This document shows, one piece after another, positions 15,348-27,098 of a stretch of DNA of 64,000 nucleotides; position 1 is the first letter of the stretch, and each line of letters starts with the position of its first letter. Source of the DNA: Enterococcus gilvus ATCC BAA-350. Lineage in GTDB: Bacteria; Bacillota; Bacilli; Lactobacillales; Enterococcaceae. A program made the translations under genes and the position numbers. The stretch is taken from positions 1,007,501-1,071,500 of the forward strand of contig NZ_ASWH01000001.1 of assembly GCF_000407545.1 (NCBI RefSeq), written 5' to 3'. The notes beneath the pieces are model-generated. The model saw only the letters and a program-made list of their open reading frames with translations. It had not been told where the DNA came from and ran no database searches.

Positions 15348-15929
15348 ATGATTCGATTTGCTAAAAAAGAAGATGGAACAGCAGTTGCTAAATTAATCCT
15401 AGTTATTTTAAAGGATATGGAGCTAGATTTTTTAGAAGAATTTGGAGAAGAAAAGGCGTTGGAAGTCATTGCTGCTTGCTTTGAAGATCCTACCTATCGC
15501 TTTGGATACGCGCGAGGACTGGTAGAAGAAATCGATGGCGAGATCGCCGGTGCAGTATTTGGATATCCTGCACGCAAAGAGCCGATCATTGACCTTCCGC
15601 TAAAAGACTATTTACGTTCGCAGGGGATCACTGAGGACATTCAAATGTTTATTGATCCTGAAGCGTTTCCGAATGAATGGTACTTAGATTCTATTGCTGT
15701 CGATGAAAAATTCCGCGGGCAAGGAATCGGTTCAAAACTACTTACAGCAGTGGATCGATTAGCGACACATGAAGGGGAGAAGATTATCGGACTGAATGTT
15801 GATCAATCAAACCCCAATGCCAAACGTTTGTATCTTCGAGATGGATTTAAAGACGTGGGTGAAGTGATGATCAGCGGTCATCGATATGATCATATGCAAC
15901 GGAAAGTAAAAGCGTTCGATCGCGGATAA
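15348..15929 (+). CDS. GNAT family N-acetyltransferase
   Basis: 193-residue acetyltransferase. The acetyl-CoA site is SIAVDEKFRGQGIGSKLL near residues 120-137, followed by LNVDQSNPNAKRLYLRDGF. The N-terminal half has an acidic helix (DMELDFLEEFGEEKALE) seen in a subgroup of Gram-positive GNAT proteins. Substrate unknown. ATG follows AGAGAGG. It is monocistronic, ended by a 13-bp hairpin. Confidence 0.75.
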   Translation: MIRFAKKEDGTAVAKLILVILKDMELDFLEEFGEEKALEVIAACFEDPTYRFGYARGLVEEIDGEIAGAVFGYPARKEPIIDLPLKDYLRSQGITEDIQMFIDPEAFPNEWYLDSIAVDEKFRGQGIGSKLLTAVDRLATHEGEKIIGLNVDQSNPNAKRLYLRDGFKDVGEVMISGHRYDHMQRKVKAFDRG

Positions 15930-15932
15930 AAA

Positions 15933-15961
15933 ATGAGCTGTGTCCATTGGACACAGCTCAT
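15933..15961. terminator. Bidirectional hairpin terminator
   Basis: ATGAGCTGTGTCC and GGACACAGCTCAT with a 3-base loop; it lies between convergent genes. Confidence 0.75.
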
Positions 15962-16482
15962 TAATTTTGCGAAAAAGTTACTTCTAATGCTGTTTCTGGT
16001 TCTTTATGTTTGTTCCTATTATACAGCCAATAATCCATGATCGCAGCAACGCAAATACAAATAGGCGCATCTGCGGGGTCAATGACATCTAATGCATAAT
16101 AATCACCAGTTAGAAGTGTGGCCTTGTCCATTCTCATAATTGGCTGGTTGAAGTGATTGATCTTATATTTATGGTTATAAATATCACCATAAACAGCCCA
16201 GTGAAGCTGCTGTATGTAATAAAAGTCTCCAGGCCAATGGAAAATTTTGTGAAGGACGCCCACACGTGTCTGCTCATAATAAATTTCAAACTTACGACCA
16301 AAAATGACGCTGGCTTGTTTGATATAGGCTACGATTTGACCGTCCATCGCATAGAGAGAAAGGACATTTCCTTTACGTCCCCAATGTCCTACCATCAAAT
16401 ACAGAGGCACACCTTTGTTATCTTTGACGATCGTTCGTGTCATAGAACTCAATTGTTTTTCTTGAATAAAAAATTCGGTCAT
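15961..16482 (-). CDS. LURP-one-related (YxjI-type) protein
   Basis: 173-residue soluble protein of the LURP-one/scramblase-like beta-barrel family (YxjI in Bacillus). Family features are the FFIQEKQLSS start, the internal repeat of short beta strands (VPLYLMVG, VAYIKQ, FEIYYEQTRVG) and the hydrophobic C-terminal helix region (ICICVAAIMDYWLY). Its biochemical role is not established in bacteria. ATG follows AGAAGGTGTGAAGCAAC. The gene lies just downstream of a HAD phosphatase gene (25-bp gap), so the two may share a message. Confidence 0.72.
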   Translation of the reverse strand: MTEFFIQEKQLSSMTRTIVKDNKGVPLYLMVGHWGRKGNVLSLYAMDGQIVAYIKQASVIFGRKFEIYYEQTRVGVLHKIFHWPGDFYYIQQLHWAVYGDIYNHKYKINHFNQPIMRMDKATLLTGDYYALDVIDPADAPICICVAAIMDYWLYNRNKHKEPETALEVTFSQN

Positions 16483-16507
16483 GTTGCTTCACACCTTCTA
16501 ATTTTTA

Positions 16508-17371
16508 CTATTCAGAAAGGATTCGATCGATTGCTTTCGCTACACCATTTTCTTCATTCGTATCAGTCACATTGTTGGCGATTTTCTTAATTGCCGGTGC
16601 GGCATTGCCCATCGCAAAACTTGTTCCTGCATAAGTCAACATACTCACATCGTTAAAGTTGTCACCGAGGGCCATCACTTGGTCAGAGGTAAAACCACGC
16701 TCTTCAGCAAATTGTTTCAAAGCGATGCCTTTTTGAGCATTGACATGATTAATCTCAATATTCGTTAATTCAGAAGCAGCGATAGCAAGATCACCCATCT
16801 TTTCAAGTTTACCAGTCACTTCTTTTAACTGCTCTGGGCCATCTTTGTCAAAAGCGATGATTTTTAGTACTTCTTCTTTTTTATCGATCAAGGTTTGACG
16901 AATGTCTTTTACAAACGTGATCGGAGTCAAGGATAGATGGCGTGAAGAAGCTGCAATCGCCATTTTTTTTGACATTCCAGGCACTTTCCCTAAAATATGT
17001 TCGGAGAAAAATTCGATTCGCATCGGTTGATTTGAAGAATATACATGTTCAGCCGTGAAAATCTCATAATACAAGCCGGCGTCTTCAAGCATATCCATTA
17101 CTTCAAATGTCTTTTTCTTGCCGATGGGAATAGTAAAGATCGTTTCTCTTTTGGCATTTACGACATGAGCACCATTTAGTAAAATCATCGGTACGTGAAT
17201 GTTTGCTTCATCTAAAGAGATTTTCGCATGGCTCATTCCGCGTCCAGTTGCTGTAATAAATTCGATTCCTTGAGCTTGAGCTTTCTGAATGGCTTCGATA
17301 TTCGCTGTTGGGACTTGCATTTGATCGTTCAACAGTGTACCGTCCATATCAGAGGCAATGAGTTTTATCAA
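16508..17371 (-). CDS. Cof-type HAD-IIB sugar/nucleotide phosphatase
   Basis: 287-residue HAD hydrolase. Motif I DMDGTLL (residues 8-14), a type IIB cap domain in the middle, and the motif IV region ALGDNFNDVSML near the C-terminus are visible. The Cof/YidA subgroup dephosphorylates sugar phosphates and cofactors with broad range. The start is TTG at 17371 after CTAGGTGAATAATT; no ATG is better placed. Probably first gene of a unit with the LURP-one gene. Confidence 0.85.
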   Translation of the reverse strand: MIKLIASDMDGTLLNDQMQVPTANIEAIQKAQAQGIEFITATGRGMSHAKISLDEANIHVPMILLNGAHVVNAKRETIFTIPIGKKKTFEVMDMLEDAGLYYEIFTAEHVYSSNQPMRIEFFSEHILGKVPGMSKKMAIAASSRHLSLTPITFVKDIRQTLIDKKEEVLKIIAFDKDGPEQLKEVTGKLEKMGDLAIAASELTNIEINHVNAQKGIALKQFAEERGFTSDQVMALGDNFNDVSMLTYAGTSFAMGNAAPAIKKIANNVTDTNEENGVAKAIDRILSE

Positions 17372-17494
17372 AATTATTCACCTAGCTTTCCTATCATACA
17401 ACGATAGTGTACCATAATCCTTGAGTGGATAACCATGTCGACTGCATTCTTTAAAAAGAATTCATTGAATAAAGAAGAAATTTGACGGAGATAA

Positions 17495-17531
17495 ATCAGT
17501 CGTAAAAATGGACTGATGCCTTTCTTTTTTT
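17495..17531 (+). terminator. Terminator-like hairpin upstream of ung
   Basis: ATCAGTC (17495-17501) and GACTGAT (17511-17517), then a T-rich run to 17531. No gene ends just before it on the + strand, so it may be an attenuator in the ung leader. Confidence 0.5.
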
Positions 17532-17566
17532 CGTAGAAATAGGAATAATAAATAGGAGTGTATAGA

Positions 17567-18247
17567 ATGAAAGAAATTATTCATAATGATTGGCAGCATG
17601 TATTAGCAGATCAATTCCAAGCGCCGTATTATTTAGAATTACGAGAATTTTTGAAGGATGAATATTCTACTCAGAGGATACATCCTGATATGTATCATAT
17701 TTTCGAGGCTTTGGAATTAACCCCCTATGATCAAGTGAAAGTGGTGATCTTAGGACAAGATCCCTATCACGGCGCAGATCAGGCTCACGGCTTGTCTTTT
17801 TCCGTCCAACCAGGTGTGAAGATCCCGCCCTCTCTGCGTAATATTTATCAAGAATTGCAAAGTGATTTAGGGATTCCTCCTGTTCAACATGGGAATCTAG
17901 TTCGTTGGGCTGAGCAGGGAGTGCTGATGCTTAATACAGTATTAACCGTTCGTGAAGGTCAAGCGTATTCACATCGAGGAAAAGGGTGGGAACAGTTAAC
18001 AGATGCCATTATCGAACGATTAAATGAGCGGGAAAAGCCTATCGTATTTATTTTATGGGGAAAGCCTGCACAGGAAAAAATCAAAATGATCGACACGACA
18101 AAGCACGCGATCGTAAAATCGGTTCACCCTTCTCCTTTGTCTGCACATCGCGGATTCTTTGGTTCAAAGCCATTTTCAAAAGCGAATCAGTTTTTGGAGG
18201 GGTGGGGCGAACAGCCGATTGATTGGCAGTTGCCTGAAACAGTGTAG
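17567..18247 (+). CDS. ung: Uracil-DNA glycosylase
   Basis: Family 1 UDG that removes uracil from DNA and starts base excision repair. The 226-residue product has the catalytic water-activating loop ILGQDPYHG near residue 60, the [16 protein letters not shown]-intercalation loop, and [14 protein letters not shown] 17567 is 7 bases after AGGAG; a GTG nine bases earlier overlaps that site and was rejected. pta follows after 160 bp. Confidence 0.95.
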   Translation: MKEIIHNDWQHVLADQFQAPYYLELREFLKDEYSTQRIHPDMYHIFEALELTPYDQVKVVILGQDPYHGADQAHGLSFSVQPGVKIPPSLRNIYQELQSDLGIPPVQHGNLVRWAEQGVLMLNTVLTVREGQAYSHRGKGWEQLTDAIIERLNEREKPIVFILWGKPAQEKIKMIDTTKHAIVKSVHPSPLSAHRGFFGSKPFSKANQFLEGWGEQPIDWQLPETV

Positions 18248-18408
18248 TATGACAACGGTTTCTGTTATAGGGACAGTTTGTGAAAAGGCTCTTAATTCAT
18301 ATTTACTAGATTTTAATTAGTGATACAGATGTTTTATTCTGTCCTTTTCTTTTCATGTGAATTGTTGTATTATTAATAAGAAAAAAATAATCTGGAGGTT
18401 TTTAACTC

Positions 18409-19389
18409 GTGGAACTATTTGACAGTCTTAAATTTAAAATTATTCGTCGCAACATTAAAGTGGCATTCCCAGAAGCAACAGATGCACGTATCTTAGGTGC
18501 TGCCTCTCGTTTAAAAGCAGAAGAATTAATCGAACCTGTATTGATTGGCAACCTAGCTGAAATTGAAAAAGCTGCGGGCGCACGTGGAATCGCTTTAAGC
18601 AACTTCACGATCATTGATCCTGATCACTTCGATCGCTGGGATGAAATGGTAGAATCTTTTGTTGAGCGTCGTAAAGGCAAAGTTAGCAAAGAAGATGCTG
18701 AAAAGATTCTTAAAGATGAAAATTACTTTGGCACGATGCTGACATACATGGGGATTACAGATGGTATGGTCTCTGGAGCGATCCATTCTACAGGAGATAC
18801 TGTTCGTCCCGCCTTGCAAATCATTAAAACAAAACCAGGTGTCAGCCGTACAAGCGGAGCCTTCTTGATGGTTCGTGGTCGTGACCAAGAGAAATATTTG
18901 TTCTCCGACTGTGCAATCAATGTGAATCCAACTGCGCAAGAATTAGCAGAAATCGCTGTAGAATCAGCTAAGACTGCTGAATTATTTGATATTGAACCGA
19001 AAGTAGCAATGATGAGTTTCTCAACAAAAGGATCTGCTAAATCTCCTGAGGTTGAAAAAGTAGCGGAAGCCACAACAATTGCTCAAGAATTAGCGCCAGA
19101 ATTTCTAATTGACGGCGAATTACAGTTTGATGCAGCGTATATTCCAGGTGTGGCACAATTGAAAGCGCCAGAATCACAAGTAGCTGGACAAGCAACTGTT
19201 TTCGTATTCCCAGAATTACAATCAGGAAATATCGGTTATAAGATCGCTCAGCGTTTCGGCGGGTTTGAAGCAATTGGTCCTGTCTTACAAGGATTGAACA
19301 AACCAGTGTCCGATTTATCACGTGGCTGTAACGAAGAAGATGTTTACAAACTTTCAATCATCACAGCAGCGCAATCTTTAATGAACTAA
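18409..19389 (+). CDS. pta: Phosphate acetyltransferase
   Basis: Converts acetyl-CoA and phosphate to acetyl phosphate and CoA, feeding acetate kinase for ATP during mixed-acid fermentation. The 326-residue length is that of the short Gram-positive enzyme. Family segments include AFPEATDARIL, GMVSGAIHSTGDTVRPALQ, SDCAINVNPTAQELAEIA and ELQFDAAY. The start is GTG 10 bases after GGAGG. It is monocistronic with a strong terminator. Confidence 0.96.
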   Translation: MELFDSLKFKIIRRNIKVAFPEATDARILGAASRLKAEELIEPVLIGNLAEIEKAAGARGIALSNFTIIDPDHFDRWDEMVESFVERRKGKVSKEDAEKILKDENYFGTMLTYMGITDGMVSGAIHSTGDTVRPALQIIKTKPGVSRTSGAFLMVRGRDQEKYLFSDCAINVNPTAQELAEIAVESAKTAELFDIEPKVAMMSFSTKGSAKSPEVEKVAEATTIAQELAPEFLIDGELQFDAAYIPGVAQLKAPESQVAGQATVFVFPELQSGNIGYKIAQRFGGFEAIGPVLQGLNKPVSDLSRGCNEEDVYKLSIITAAQSLMN

Positions 19390-19408
19390 AGAGTGCTTTA
19401 TGAAGGCT

Positions 19409-19451
19409 AAAAGCAAGAATTCGCATGTAACGGCGAGTTCTTGCTTTTTTT
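19409..19451 (+). terminator. Terminator of pta
   Basis: AAAAGCAAGAATTCGC pairs with GCGAGTTCTTGCTTTT across a short loop, then a T-run. Confidence 0.92.
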
Positions 19452-19543
19452 GTGCAGGCAACTATTTTCGGATGGGAAATTTCCCAAGCGAAGACACCTG
19501 GTGACAAGGGCGGAACCTAATTCCCCAAAAGGATCGATCGTAT

Positions 19544-19557
19544 TGTAAACGTTTTAT
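19544..19557 (+). promoter_or_regulatory. cre-like site upstream of maltose-type PTS
   Basis: TGTAAACGTTTTAT matches the cre consensus with one mismatch and lies 65 bp before the PTS gene, consistent with catabolite repression of this alpha-glucoside locus. Confidence 0.65.
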
Positions 19558-19621
19558 TATGCCTGTATAGTCAAATTTGTAAACAGGAAAAATAATTATT
19601 GGAAGGAGATGTGTTTTTGTC

Positions 19622-22562
<2,941 letters not shown>

Positions 22563-22625
22563 TTTGTGTGAAATAAAGCTACTTTTCTCCTCCTTCACGT
22601 ATAATAGTGTAGGAGGGGGAATTTT

Positions 22626-23411
22626 ATGACATTAGAACAATTGATCCATCAGCATTTAGAAGAACTTAGTGAATTGGATAAAGATATTTTACAATTCATT
22701 CTTGCAAATCCTGAGCAGGTCCAATCGTCAGGCATCATGGAATTGGCAACGATGGTCCATGCATCAAAATCATCGGTCTTACGAACAACAAAGAAGCTCG
22801 GATTCTCTGGATATTCAGAATTGAAGTATTTCTTGCGTCATTCGGAAGCCAATGAGCAAACAGAGACGAACGAAAAAGATATTTTTGAAAAACAATTTGA
22901 CGACATCAAAAAGACATTGGAATATATGCACTCTGTGAATCTAGAACCCATCAATGAGATGTTCGATAAAAGTCAGATCATCTACTGTTACGCGACGGGT
23001 TTTTCACAAAAAAATGCGATCGATGAATTTTATAAGATGATGCTGCATGTCGACAAACGAGTATTGGTTTTACCGAATAAAACAGAACTGGATATGGTCA
23101 TGCCGATCATCACTAAAAACGATTGTGTCATTGTGGCCTCTCTCAGTGGTGAGACGGATGAGATCAAAGAAAATCTGACGGCCTTTGAAGTTCGAAAAAT
23201 CCCTGTGCTGAGCGTTACTGCAATAGGAGACAATTATTTTGCAAGACACAGCACGTTCCATTTGAATTATTATTGTGATTATTTTGTGGTAGGTAGAAGA
23301 CACACGCAGGCACAATCGCTGATTGGATTAAACTGTTTGATGGACTATTTAAGCCGATCCTATAGTGTCTATACCCTTGATAAGGGCGAGACAGTTGCCA
23401 CAGACAATTAG
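22626..23411 (+). CDS. RpiR/MurR-family sugar regulator
   Basis: 261-residue transcription regulator: N-terminal HTH of the RpiR type (residues 1-77, with SKSSVLRTTKKLGFSGYSELK) and a C-terminal SIS domain that senses a sugar phosphate (ATGFSQKNA, IVASLSGETDEIKENL). It lies inside the alpha-glucoside locus and probably controls it, sensing the phosphorylated substrate or product. ATG follows GGAGGGGGAATTTT. A TATAAT at 22600-22605 suggests that it can also be transcribed separately. Confidence 0.85.
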   Translation: MTLEQLIHQHLEELSELDKDILQFILANPEQVQSSGIMELATMVHASKSSVLRTTKKLGFSGYSELKYFLRHSEANEQTETNEKDIFEKQFDDIKKTLEYMHSVNLEPINEMFDKSQIIYCYATGFSQKNAIDEFYKMMLHVDKRVLVLPNKTELDMVMPIITKNDCVIVASLSGETDEIKENLTAFEVRKIPVLSVTAIGDNYFARHSTFHLNYYCDYFVVGRRHTQAQSLIGLNCLMDYLSRSYSVYTLDKGETVATDN

Positions 23412-23477
23412 CCGGTCGCTTATAAAGAAAAGACATTTACAAGTAAGCAAAGACAGTTGAAGAAGGAGTGAAAAAAA

Positions 23478-23936
23478 ATGATAGCGCTTAAATCATTTAG
23501 AATAAAGAGGAATGTATTGTTAGGCTATTGGATTTTGGTCCCAAGTCTCTTTTACTTCTATTTATTCTTAATAAGTTTTCATCAGCAACTAAGTATCCAA
23601 GAGCTTATTACACAAATCCCCGGACTGGCACTGGCTTTTCTAGTTTCTTTTGTGACGCTTTTTCAGGCGGCCTGTCTTTATTTCATTGGTCATGAGAAGG
23701 CCAATAGTGGGAATTTAGAAAAGCAGTTTTTGACCTTTAGTATGGTTCAGCAAATTCTAACAGGGAATATTATTGGTGCGGGATTGTGCTATTTTTATAA
23801 TAAACAGTTGTTTTCTGGAGAAGAGAATCCTTCGCAAAGGACAAAACTACTTTTTTATTCCATTTTTGGCTTTGTTAGTCTGATCAGTTTAGTCATTTTG
23901 ATGATCGCGATTCGCATGAGAGGAGTACACGTATGA
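23478..23936 (+). CDS. Predicted four-helix membrane protein
   Basis: 152-residue protein with four hydrophobic segments (about 15-33, 48-68, 90-107, 125-146) and a basic N-terminus. I do not recognise a family. It stands between the RpiR regulator and the EIIA gene, overlapping the latter's start by 4 bases (ATGA), so it is translated with the PTS locus. A role tied to the transporter is inference only. ATG follows AGAAGGAGTG. Confidence 0.7.
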   Translation: MIALKSFRIKRNVLLGYWILVPSLFYFYLFLISFHQQLSIQELITQIPGLALAFLVSFVTLFQAACLYFIGHEKANSGNLEKQFLTFSMVQQILTGNIIGAGLCYFYNKQLFSGEENPSQRTKLLFYSIFGFVSLISLVILMIAIRMRGVHV

Positions 23937-24391
23937 TTTCATTTTTTAAAAAGAAAATTCCTAAAATTTTCAGCCCAATTGCTGGTCGCTTGACACCTTT
24001 ATCAGAAGTAAATGATCCTGTTTTTTCTGAAGGAATGATGGGACCGGGATTTGCAATAGAACCTGAAGCGGGCGAGCTGTATTCTCCGATAGAAGGTGTA
24101 GTAACCAGTATCTTTCCTACAAAGCATGCGATCGGTCTTAAGAGAAAAGACGGAAAAGAGCTCTTGATCCACATCGGAATCGATACGGTGGAGTTGAATG
24201 GTGAAGGCTTTAATATTTTTGTTCATGAAGCAGAGAAGGTGACGCCGCAAACGAAGCTTGCTGAGATTGATCTGGCGTATTTGCAACAGCAAGGAAAAGG
24301 GAAAACCATCATGGTCCTTTTTCCTGAGGATACACAAACGTATTCCGTAGCAGAAAAAGTAGTAGCTGCGGGAGAAGAACTTTCGTTATAA
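23933..24391 (+). CDS. PTS glucose-type EIIA
   Basis: Soluble 152-residue EIIA of the Crr type that passes phosphate from HPr to the EIIB domain. The active histidine is His80 in LLIHIGIDTVEL and the second conserved histidine His65 in TKHAIGLK. It probably serves the EIIBC at 19622, which lacks an EIIA domain. Start overlaps the upstream stop (ATGA); last gene of the locus. Confidence 0.93.
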   Translation: MISFFKKKIPKIFSPIAGRLTPLSEVNDPVFSEGMMGPGFAIEPEAGELYSPIEGVVTSIFPTKHAIGLKRKDGKELLIHIGIDTVELNGEGFNIFVHEAEKVTPQTKLAEIDLAYLQQQGKGKTIMVLFPEDTQTYSVAEKVVAAGEELSL

Positions 24392-24417
24392 TTTTAAAGA
24401 AATGAGAGAACTACTTA

Positions 24418-24450
24418 GGGCATGATCAAAATAGATCATGCCCATTTTGT
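24418..24450 (+). terminator. Terminator of alpha-glucoside PTS locus
   Basis: GGGCATGATC and GATCATGCCC with a 6-base loop, followed by ATTTTGT. Confidence 0.75.
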
Positions 24451-24559
24451 ATGTATCGAAGACGGAATTTTTTCTAAATTTGGTATAGAAAATCTTTTTC
24501 TTTTCTCTCTTAGGCGAAATCGTTATACTAAATTGGTAGTAGAAAAGAGGGGAATCGGC

Positions 24560-25027
24560 ATGATAACGTTAGCAGATACAACAGCAACAGAAGAATTAGG
24601 AAAAATCATTGGAGTGGCAGCGAATCCAAGCAATAATCTGGTATTGACTGGAGATCTTGGTGCAGGAAAAACAACACTGACTAAAGGCATCGCTTTGGGG
24701 TTAGGGATTGACCAAATGATCAAAAGTCCTACCTATACGATTATTCGTGAGTATCAACAGGGACGGTTGCCGCTGTATCATATGGACGTGTACCGTATCG
24801 AGTCAGGTGCGGATGATTTAGGATTGGATGATTATTTTGAAGGCGATGGTCTTTCTGTGATTGAATGGGGGCAGCAATTGGGCGATTATATGCCAGAAGA
24901 TTATCTGGAGCTGCTCTTATCTAAGGACGATCAAGATGAGAATCTGAGAAGGGGCGAGTTGCTGGCGAATGGTGAGCGATCAGAGCGATTCAAAGAACGC
25001 ATCTTGAAAGCGTGGGAAACAAAATGA
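24560..25027 (+). CDS. tsaE: tRNA t6A synthesis ATPase TsaE
   Basis: ATPase partner of TsaB/TsaD in making N6-threonylcarbamoyladenosine at position 37 of ANN-decoding tRNAs. 155 residues with Walker A GDLGAGKTTL (31-40), the SPTYTIIREY and HMDVYRI segments, and DYFEGDGLSVIEWG. ATG 24560 follows AGAGGGGAATCGGC; the frame extends upstream through the preceding terminator and is not coding there. A TATACT at about 24524 may be its promoter. It overlaps the next gene by 4 bases. Confidence 0.93.
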   Translation: MITLADTTATEELGKIIGVAANPSNNLVLTGDLGAGKTTLTKGIALGLGIDQMIKSPTYTIIREYQQGRLPLYHMDVYRIESGADDLGLDDYFEGDGLSVIEWGQQLGDYMPEDYLELLLSKDDQDENLRRGELLANGERSERFKERILKAWETK

Positions 25028-25545
25028 GTGAAGTCGAAATAACTTTGAGAGAAGCGATTCCGGAGGATGCGGCGGACTTATTAAAGGTGAGTCGTCAAAT
25101 CGCGAAGGAAACCGATTTTTTGATCATGGATGAGGCTGGTTTAGGTTTAGATGAAGAGCTATTGGAGCTGCAATTGGCGAATCTTTACGAGAGTGAAAAT
25201 AACGTCCTCTTATTAGCTCTTGCAGATGATCGAATTGTTGGGATGGCATCGGTCAAAGCAGGACCAGAGTACACAGTCGCTCATATTGGAGAAATGGGTA
25301 TCAGTGTTTTGAAAGAGTTCTGGGGAATTGGACTTGGATCTGCTTTATTAGATGAAGTCATTTATTGGAGTGAGAATGCCTCGCCACTTCGACGATTGGA
25401 ATTGACCGTTCAAAAAAGAAATGAACGAGCGATCCATTTGTATCAAAAGTTTGGTTTTGAAACGGAAGCCACGATGGCGCGTGGCGCTCGGGATGCACAA
25501 GGGGAATTTTTAGAGGTTCTATTAATGAGTAAATTGATTCATTAA
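25024..25545 (+). CDS. GNAT acetyltransferase coupled to tsaE
   Basis: 173-residue GNAT protein with the acetyl-CoA loop ISVLKEFWGIGLGSALL and the C-terminal HLYQKFGFETEA, similar to protein N-terminal or small-molecule acetyltransferases of the RimJ/YhhY type. Start ATG overlaps the tsaE stop (ATGA), so translation is coupled. Substrate unknown. A perfect hairpin terminator follows. Confidence 0.8.
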   Translation: MSEVEITLREAIPEDAADLLKVSRQIAKETDFLIMDEAGLGLDEELLELQLANLYESENNVLLLALADDRIVGMASVKAGPEYTVAHIGEMGISVLKEFWGIGLGSALLDEVIYWSENASPLRRLELTVQKRNERAIHLYQKFGFETEATMARGARDAQGEFLEVLLMSKLIH

Positions 25546-25548
25546 AAA

Positions 25549-25573
25549 AAAGCGAAGCAGCGTGCTTCGCTTT
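25549..25573. terminator. Bidirectional terminator
   Basis: AAAGCGAAGCA and TGCTTCGCTTT with a 3-base loop; A-run on the left, T-run short on the right. Lies between convergent genes. Confidence 0.85.
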
Positions 25574-25600
25574 AAAGGAATTATCGAATGGAATCACCGA

Positions 25601-26134
25601 CTACATCGGCAAGACTAATTTTTTTAGAGGATCAACGCCAAAGTGATCTTCTTGATAAAGAAGGATTTTGGCACACGCACGACTATCCTCTAAGGCATCG
25701 TGGTGATGTTCTAATGGGATGTTCAGTTCTTCGCAGACCGTGTTCAATCGATGGTTTGCCATTTCAGGAAACAAGCGGCGGCTGGATCGCACGGTGCAAA
25801 GTGAAAGATAGGACGGCTGCTCTAACTGATAATATTCTAGACAGCCAGCTAAAACTTTCGTATCAAAACCAGCATTATGAGCGACGATCAAGCGATTTTC
25901 CTTGTAGTAATGCTGGATCTCTTGCCATACTTCAGGAAATTTCGGCGCATTTTCCACATCTTCAGGATGGATACCGTGGATTTGGATGTTCTTCCAGTAA
26001 AACTCAGTCTCTGGTTTGATCAAGGAATAATATTCGCCAACAATCTGGCTGTTTTTCACCATTACCAGCGCAAGGGAACACGCGCTGTGGGTTTGGTAAT
26101 TGGCTGTTTCAAAGTCCATTGCGATAAAATTCAA
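25601..26134 (-). CDS. DnaQ-like 3'-5' exonuclease
   Basis: DEDDh exonuclease of 177 residues: MDFETAN (Exo I), AHNAGFD (Exo II) and HHDALEDSRA (Exo III) give the four acidic residues and the histidine. Similar stand-alone proteins act as DNA polymerase III epsilon-like or RNase T-like nucleases; which one is not decidable here. I place the start at TTG 26134, 6 bases after GAGGTG; GTG 26143 is possible but has no ribosome site. Confidence 0.82.
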   Translation of the reverse strand: MNFIAMDFETANYQTHSACSLALVMVKNSQIVGEYYSLIKPETEFYWKNIQIHGIHPEDVENAPKFPEVWQEIQHYYKENRLIVAHNAGFDTKVLAGCLEYYQLEQPSYLSLCTVRSSRRLFPEMANHRLNTVCEELNIPLEHHHDALEDSRACAKILLYQEDHFGVDPLKKLVLPM

Positions 26135-26211
26135 CAGGTTCACCTCTTCGCCATTGTTTTAACCTATTTTTTTCAGCGGCGAAAGTCTTGGGGTCAAATT
26201 TTCACTCTTTC

Positions 26212-26967
26212 TTAAAGAGTAATATCGAGTTCGACCGGGCAATGATCGCTGCCGAAAATTTCGGTATGAATTTTTGCCTCTTCCAGCTTGTCTTTTAAGT
26301 CCTCAGAGACAACAAAATAATCGATGCGCCATCCGGCATTGTTTTTACGGGCATTGAAGCGGTAACTCCACCATGAATAAATGCCTTCTTGATCCGGGTA
26401 GAAGTAGCGGAACGTATCGATGTAGCCATTCTCTAATAAGATACTGAATTTTTCGCGTTCTTGCGGTGTAAAACCAGCATTTTTTTGATTGGTTTTCCAA
26501 TTTTTTAAATCGATGTTTTCGTGAGCCACATTTAAATCGCCACAGAAAATAACCGGTTTTTTCGCTTTTAAGCCGTTTAGATACTGTAGGAAAGCTTCTT
26601 CCCATGTCATGCGGTAGTCTAGACGCTTTAATTCATTTTGGGAATTGGGCGTATAGCAAGTAACGACATAGTATTCAGGGTATTCTAAGGTAATTAATCG
26701 GCCTTCTTGATCGTGTTCTTCCATGCCGAGGCCATACGTCACAGTCATTGGTTCATGCTTCGTAAAGATTGCTGTACCGGAGTAGCCTTTCTTTTCCGCA
26801 TAGTTCCAGTATTCATAGTAGCCTGGCAGGTCCATCTCGATTTGACCTTCCTGTAATTTGGTTTCTTGCAGACAGAAAAAATCGGCATCGAGTTCATTAA
26901 AAACGTCCATAAAGTTTTTTTTCATTACGGCACGTAATCCATTGACGTTCCAAGAAATTAATTTCAC
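26212..26967 (-). CDS. exoA: Exodeoxyribonuclease III
   Basis: AP endonuclease / 3'-5' exonuclease of base excision repair, 251 residues. Contains SWNVNGLRA, LQETKLQ, the catalytic GDLNVAH, WWSYRFNARKNNAGWRIDYF and the final GSDHCPVEL, the complete xth set. GTG start after GGAGGAATGAACC. It is about 80 bp upstream of the DnaQ-like gene in the same orientation, so both repair nucleases may be read together. Confidence 0.94.
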   Translation of the reverse strand: MKLISWNVNGLRAVMKKNFMDVFNELDADFFCLQETKLQEGQIEMDLPGYYEYWNYAEKKGYSGTAIFTKHEPMTVTYGLGMEEHDQEGRLITLEYPEYYVVTCYTPNSQNELKRLDYRMTWEEAFLQYLNGLKAKKPVIFCGDLNVAHENIDLKNWKTNQKNAGFTPQEREKFSILLENGYIDTFRYFYPDQEGIYSWWSYRFNARKNNAGWRIDYFVVSEDLKDKLEEAKIHTEIFGSDHCPVELDITL

Positions 26968-27098
26968 GGTTCATTCCTCCATACATTATAAAGTGATCAT
27001 CGAATTAATTGTATCGAAAAAGAGTAAGAAAGCAAAGCAGTTGAGCGTATTTGTCAGTTGACAGTTCTTAAAAAATAGATTGAAAAGAGGGAATACCT

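Noticed and set aside
18595..19357. Minus-strand frames of 106-116 codons inside pta
   Set aside because: Shadows of pta; biased codon structure of the true gene explains them.
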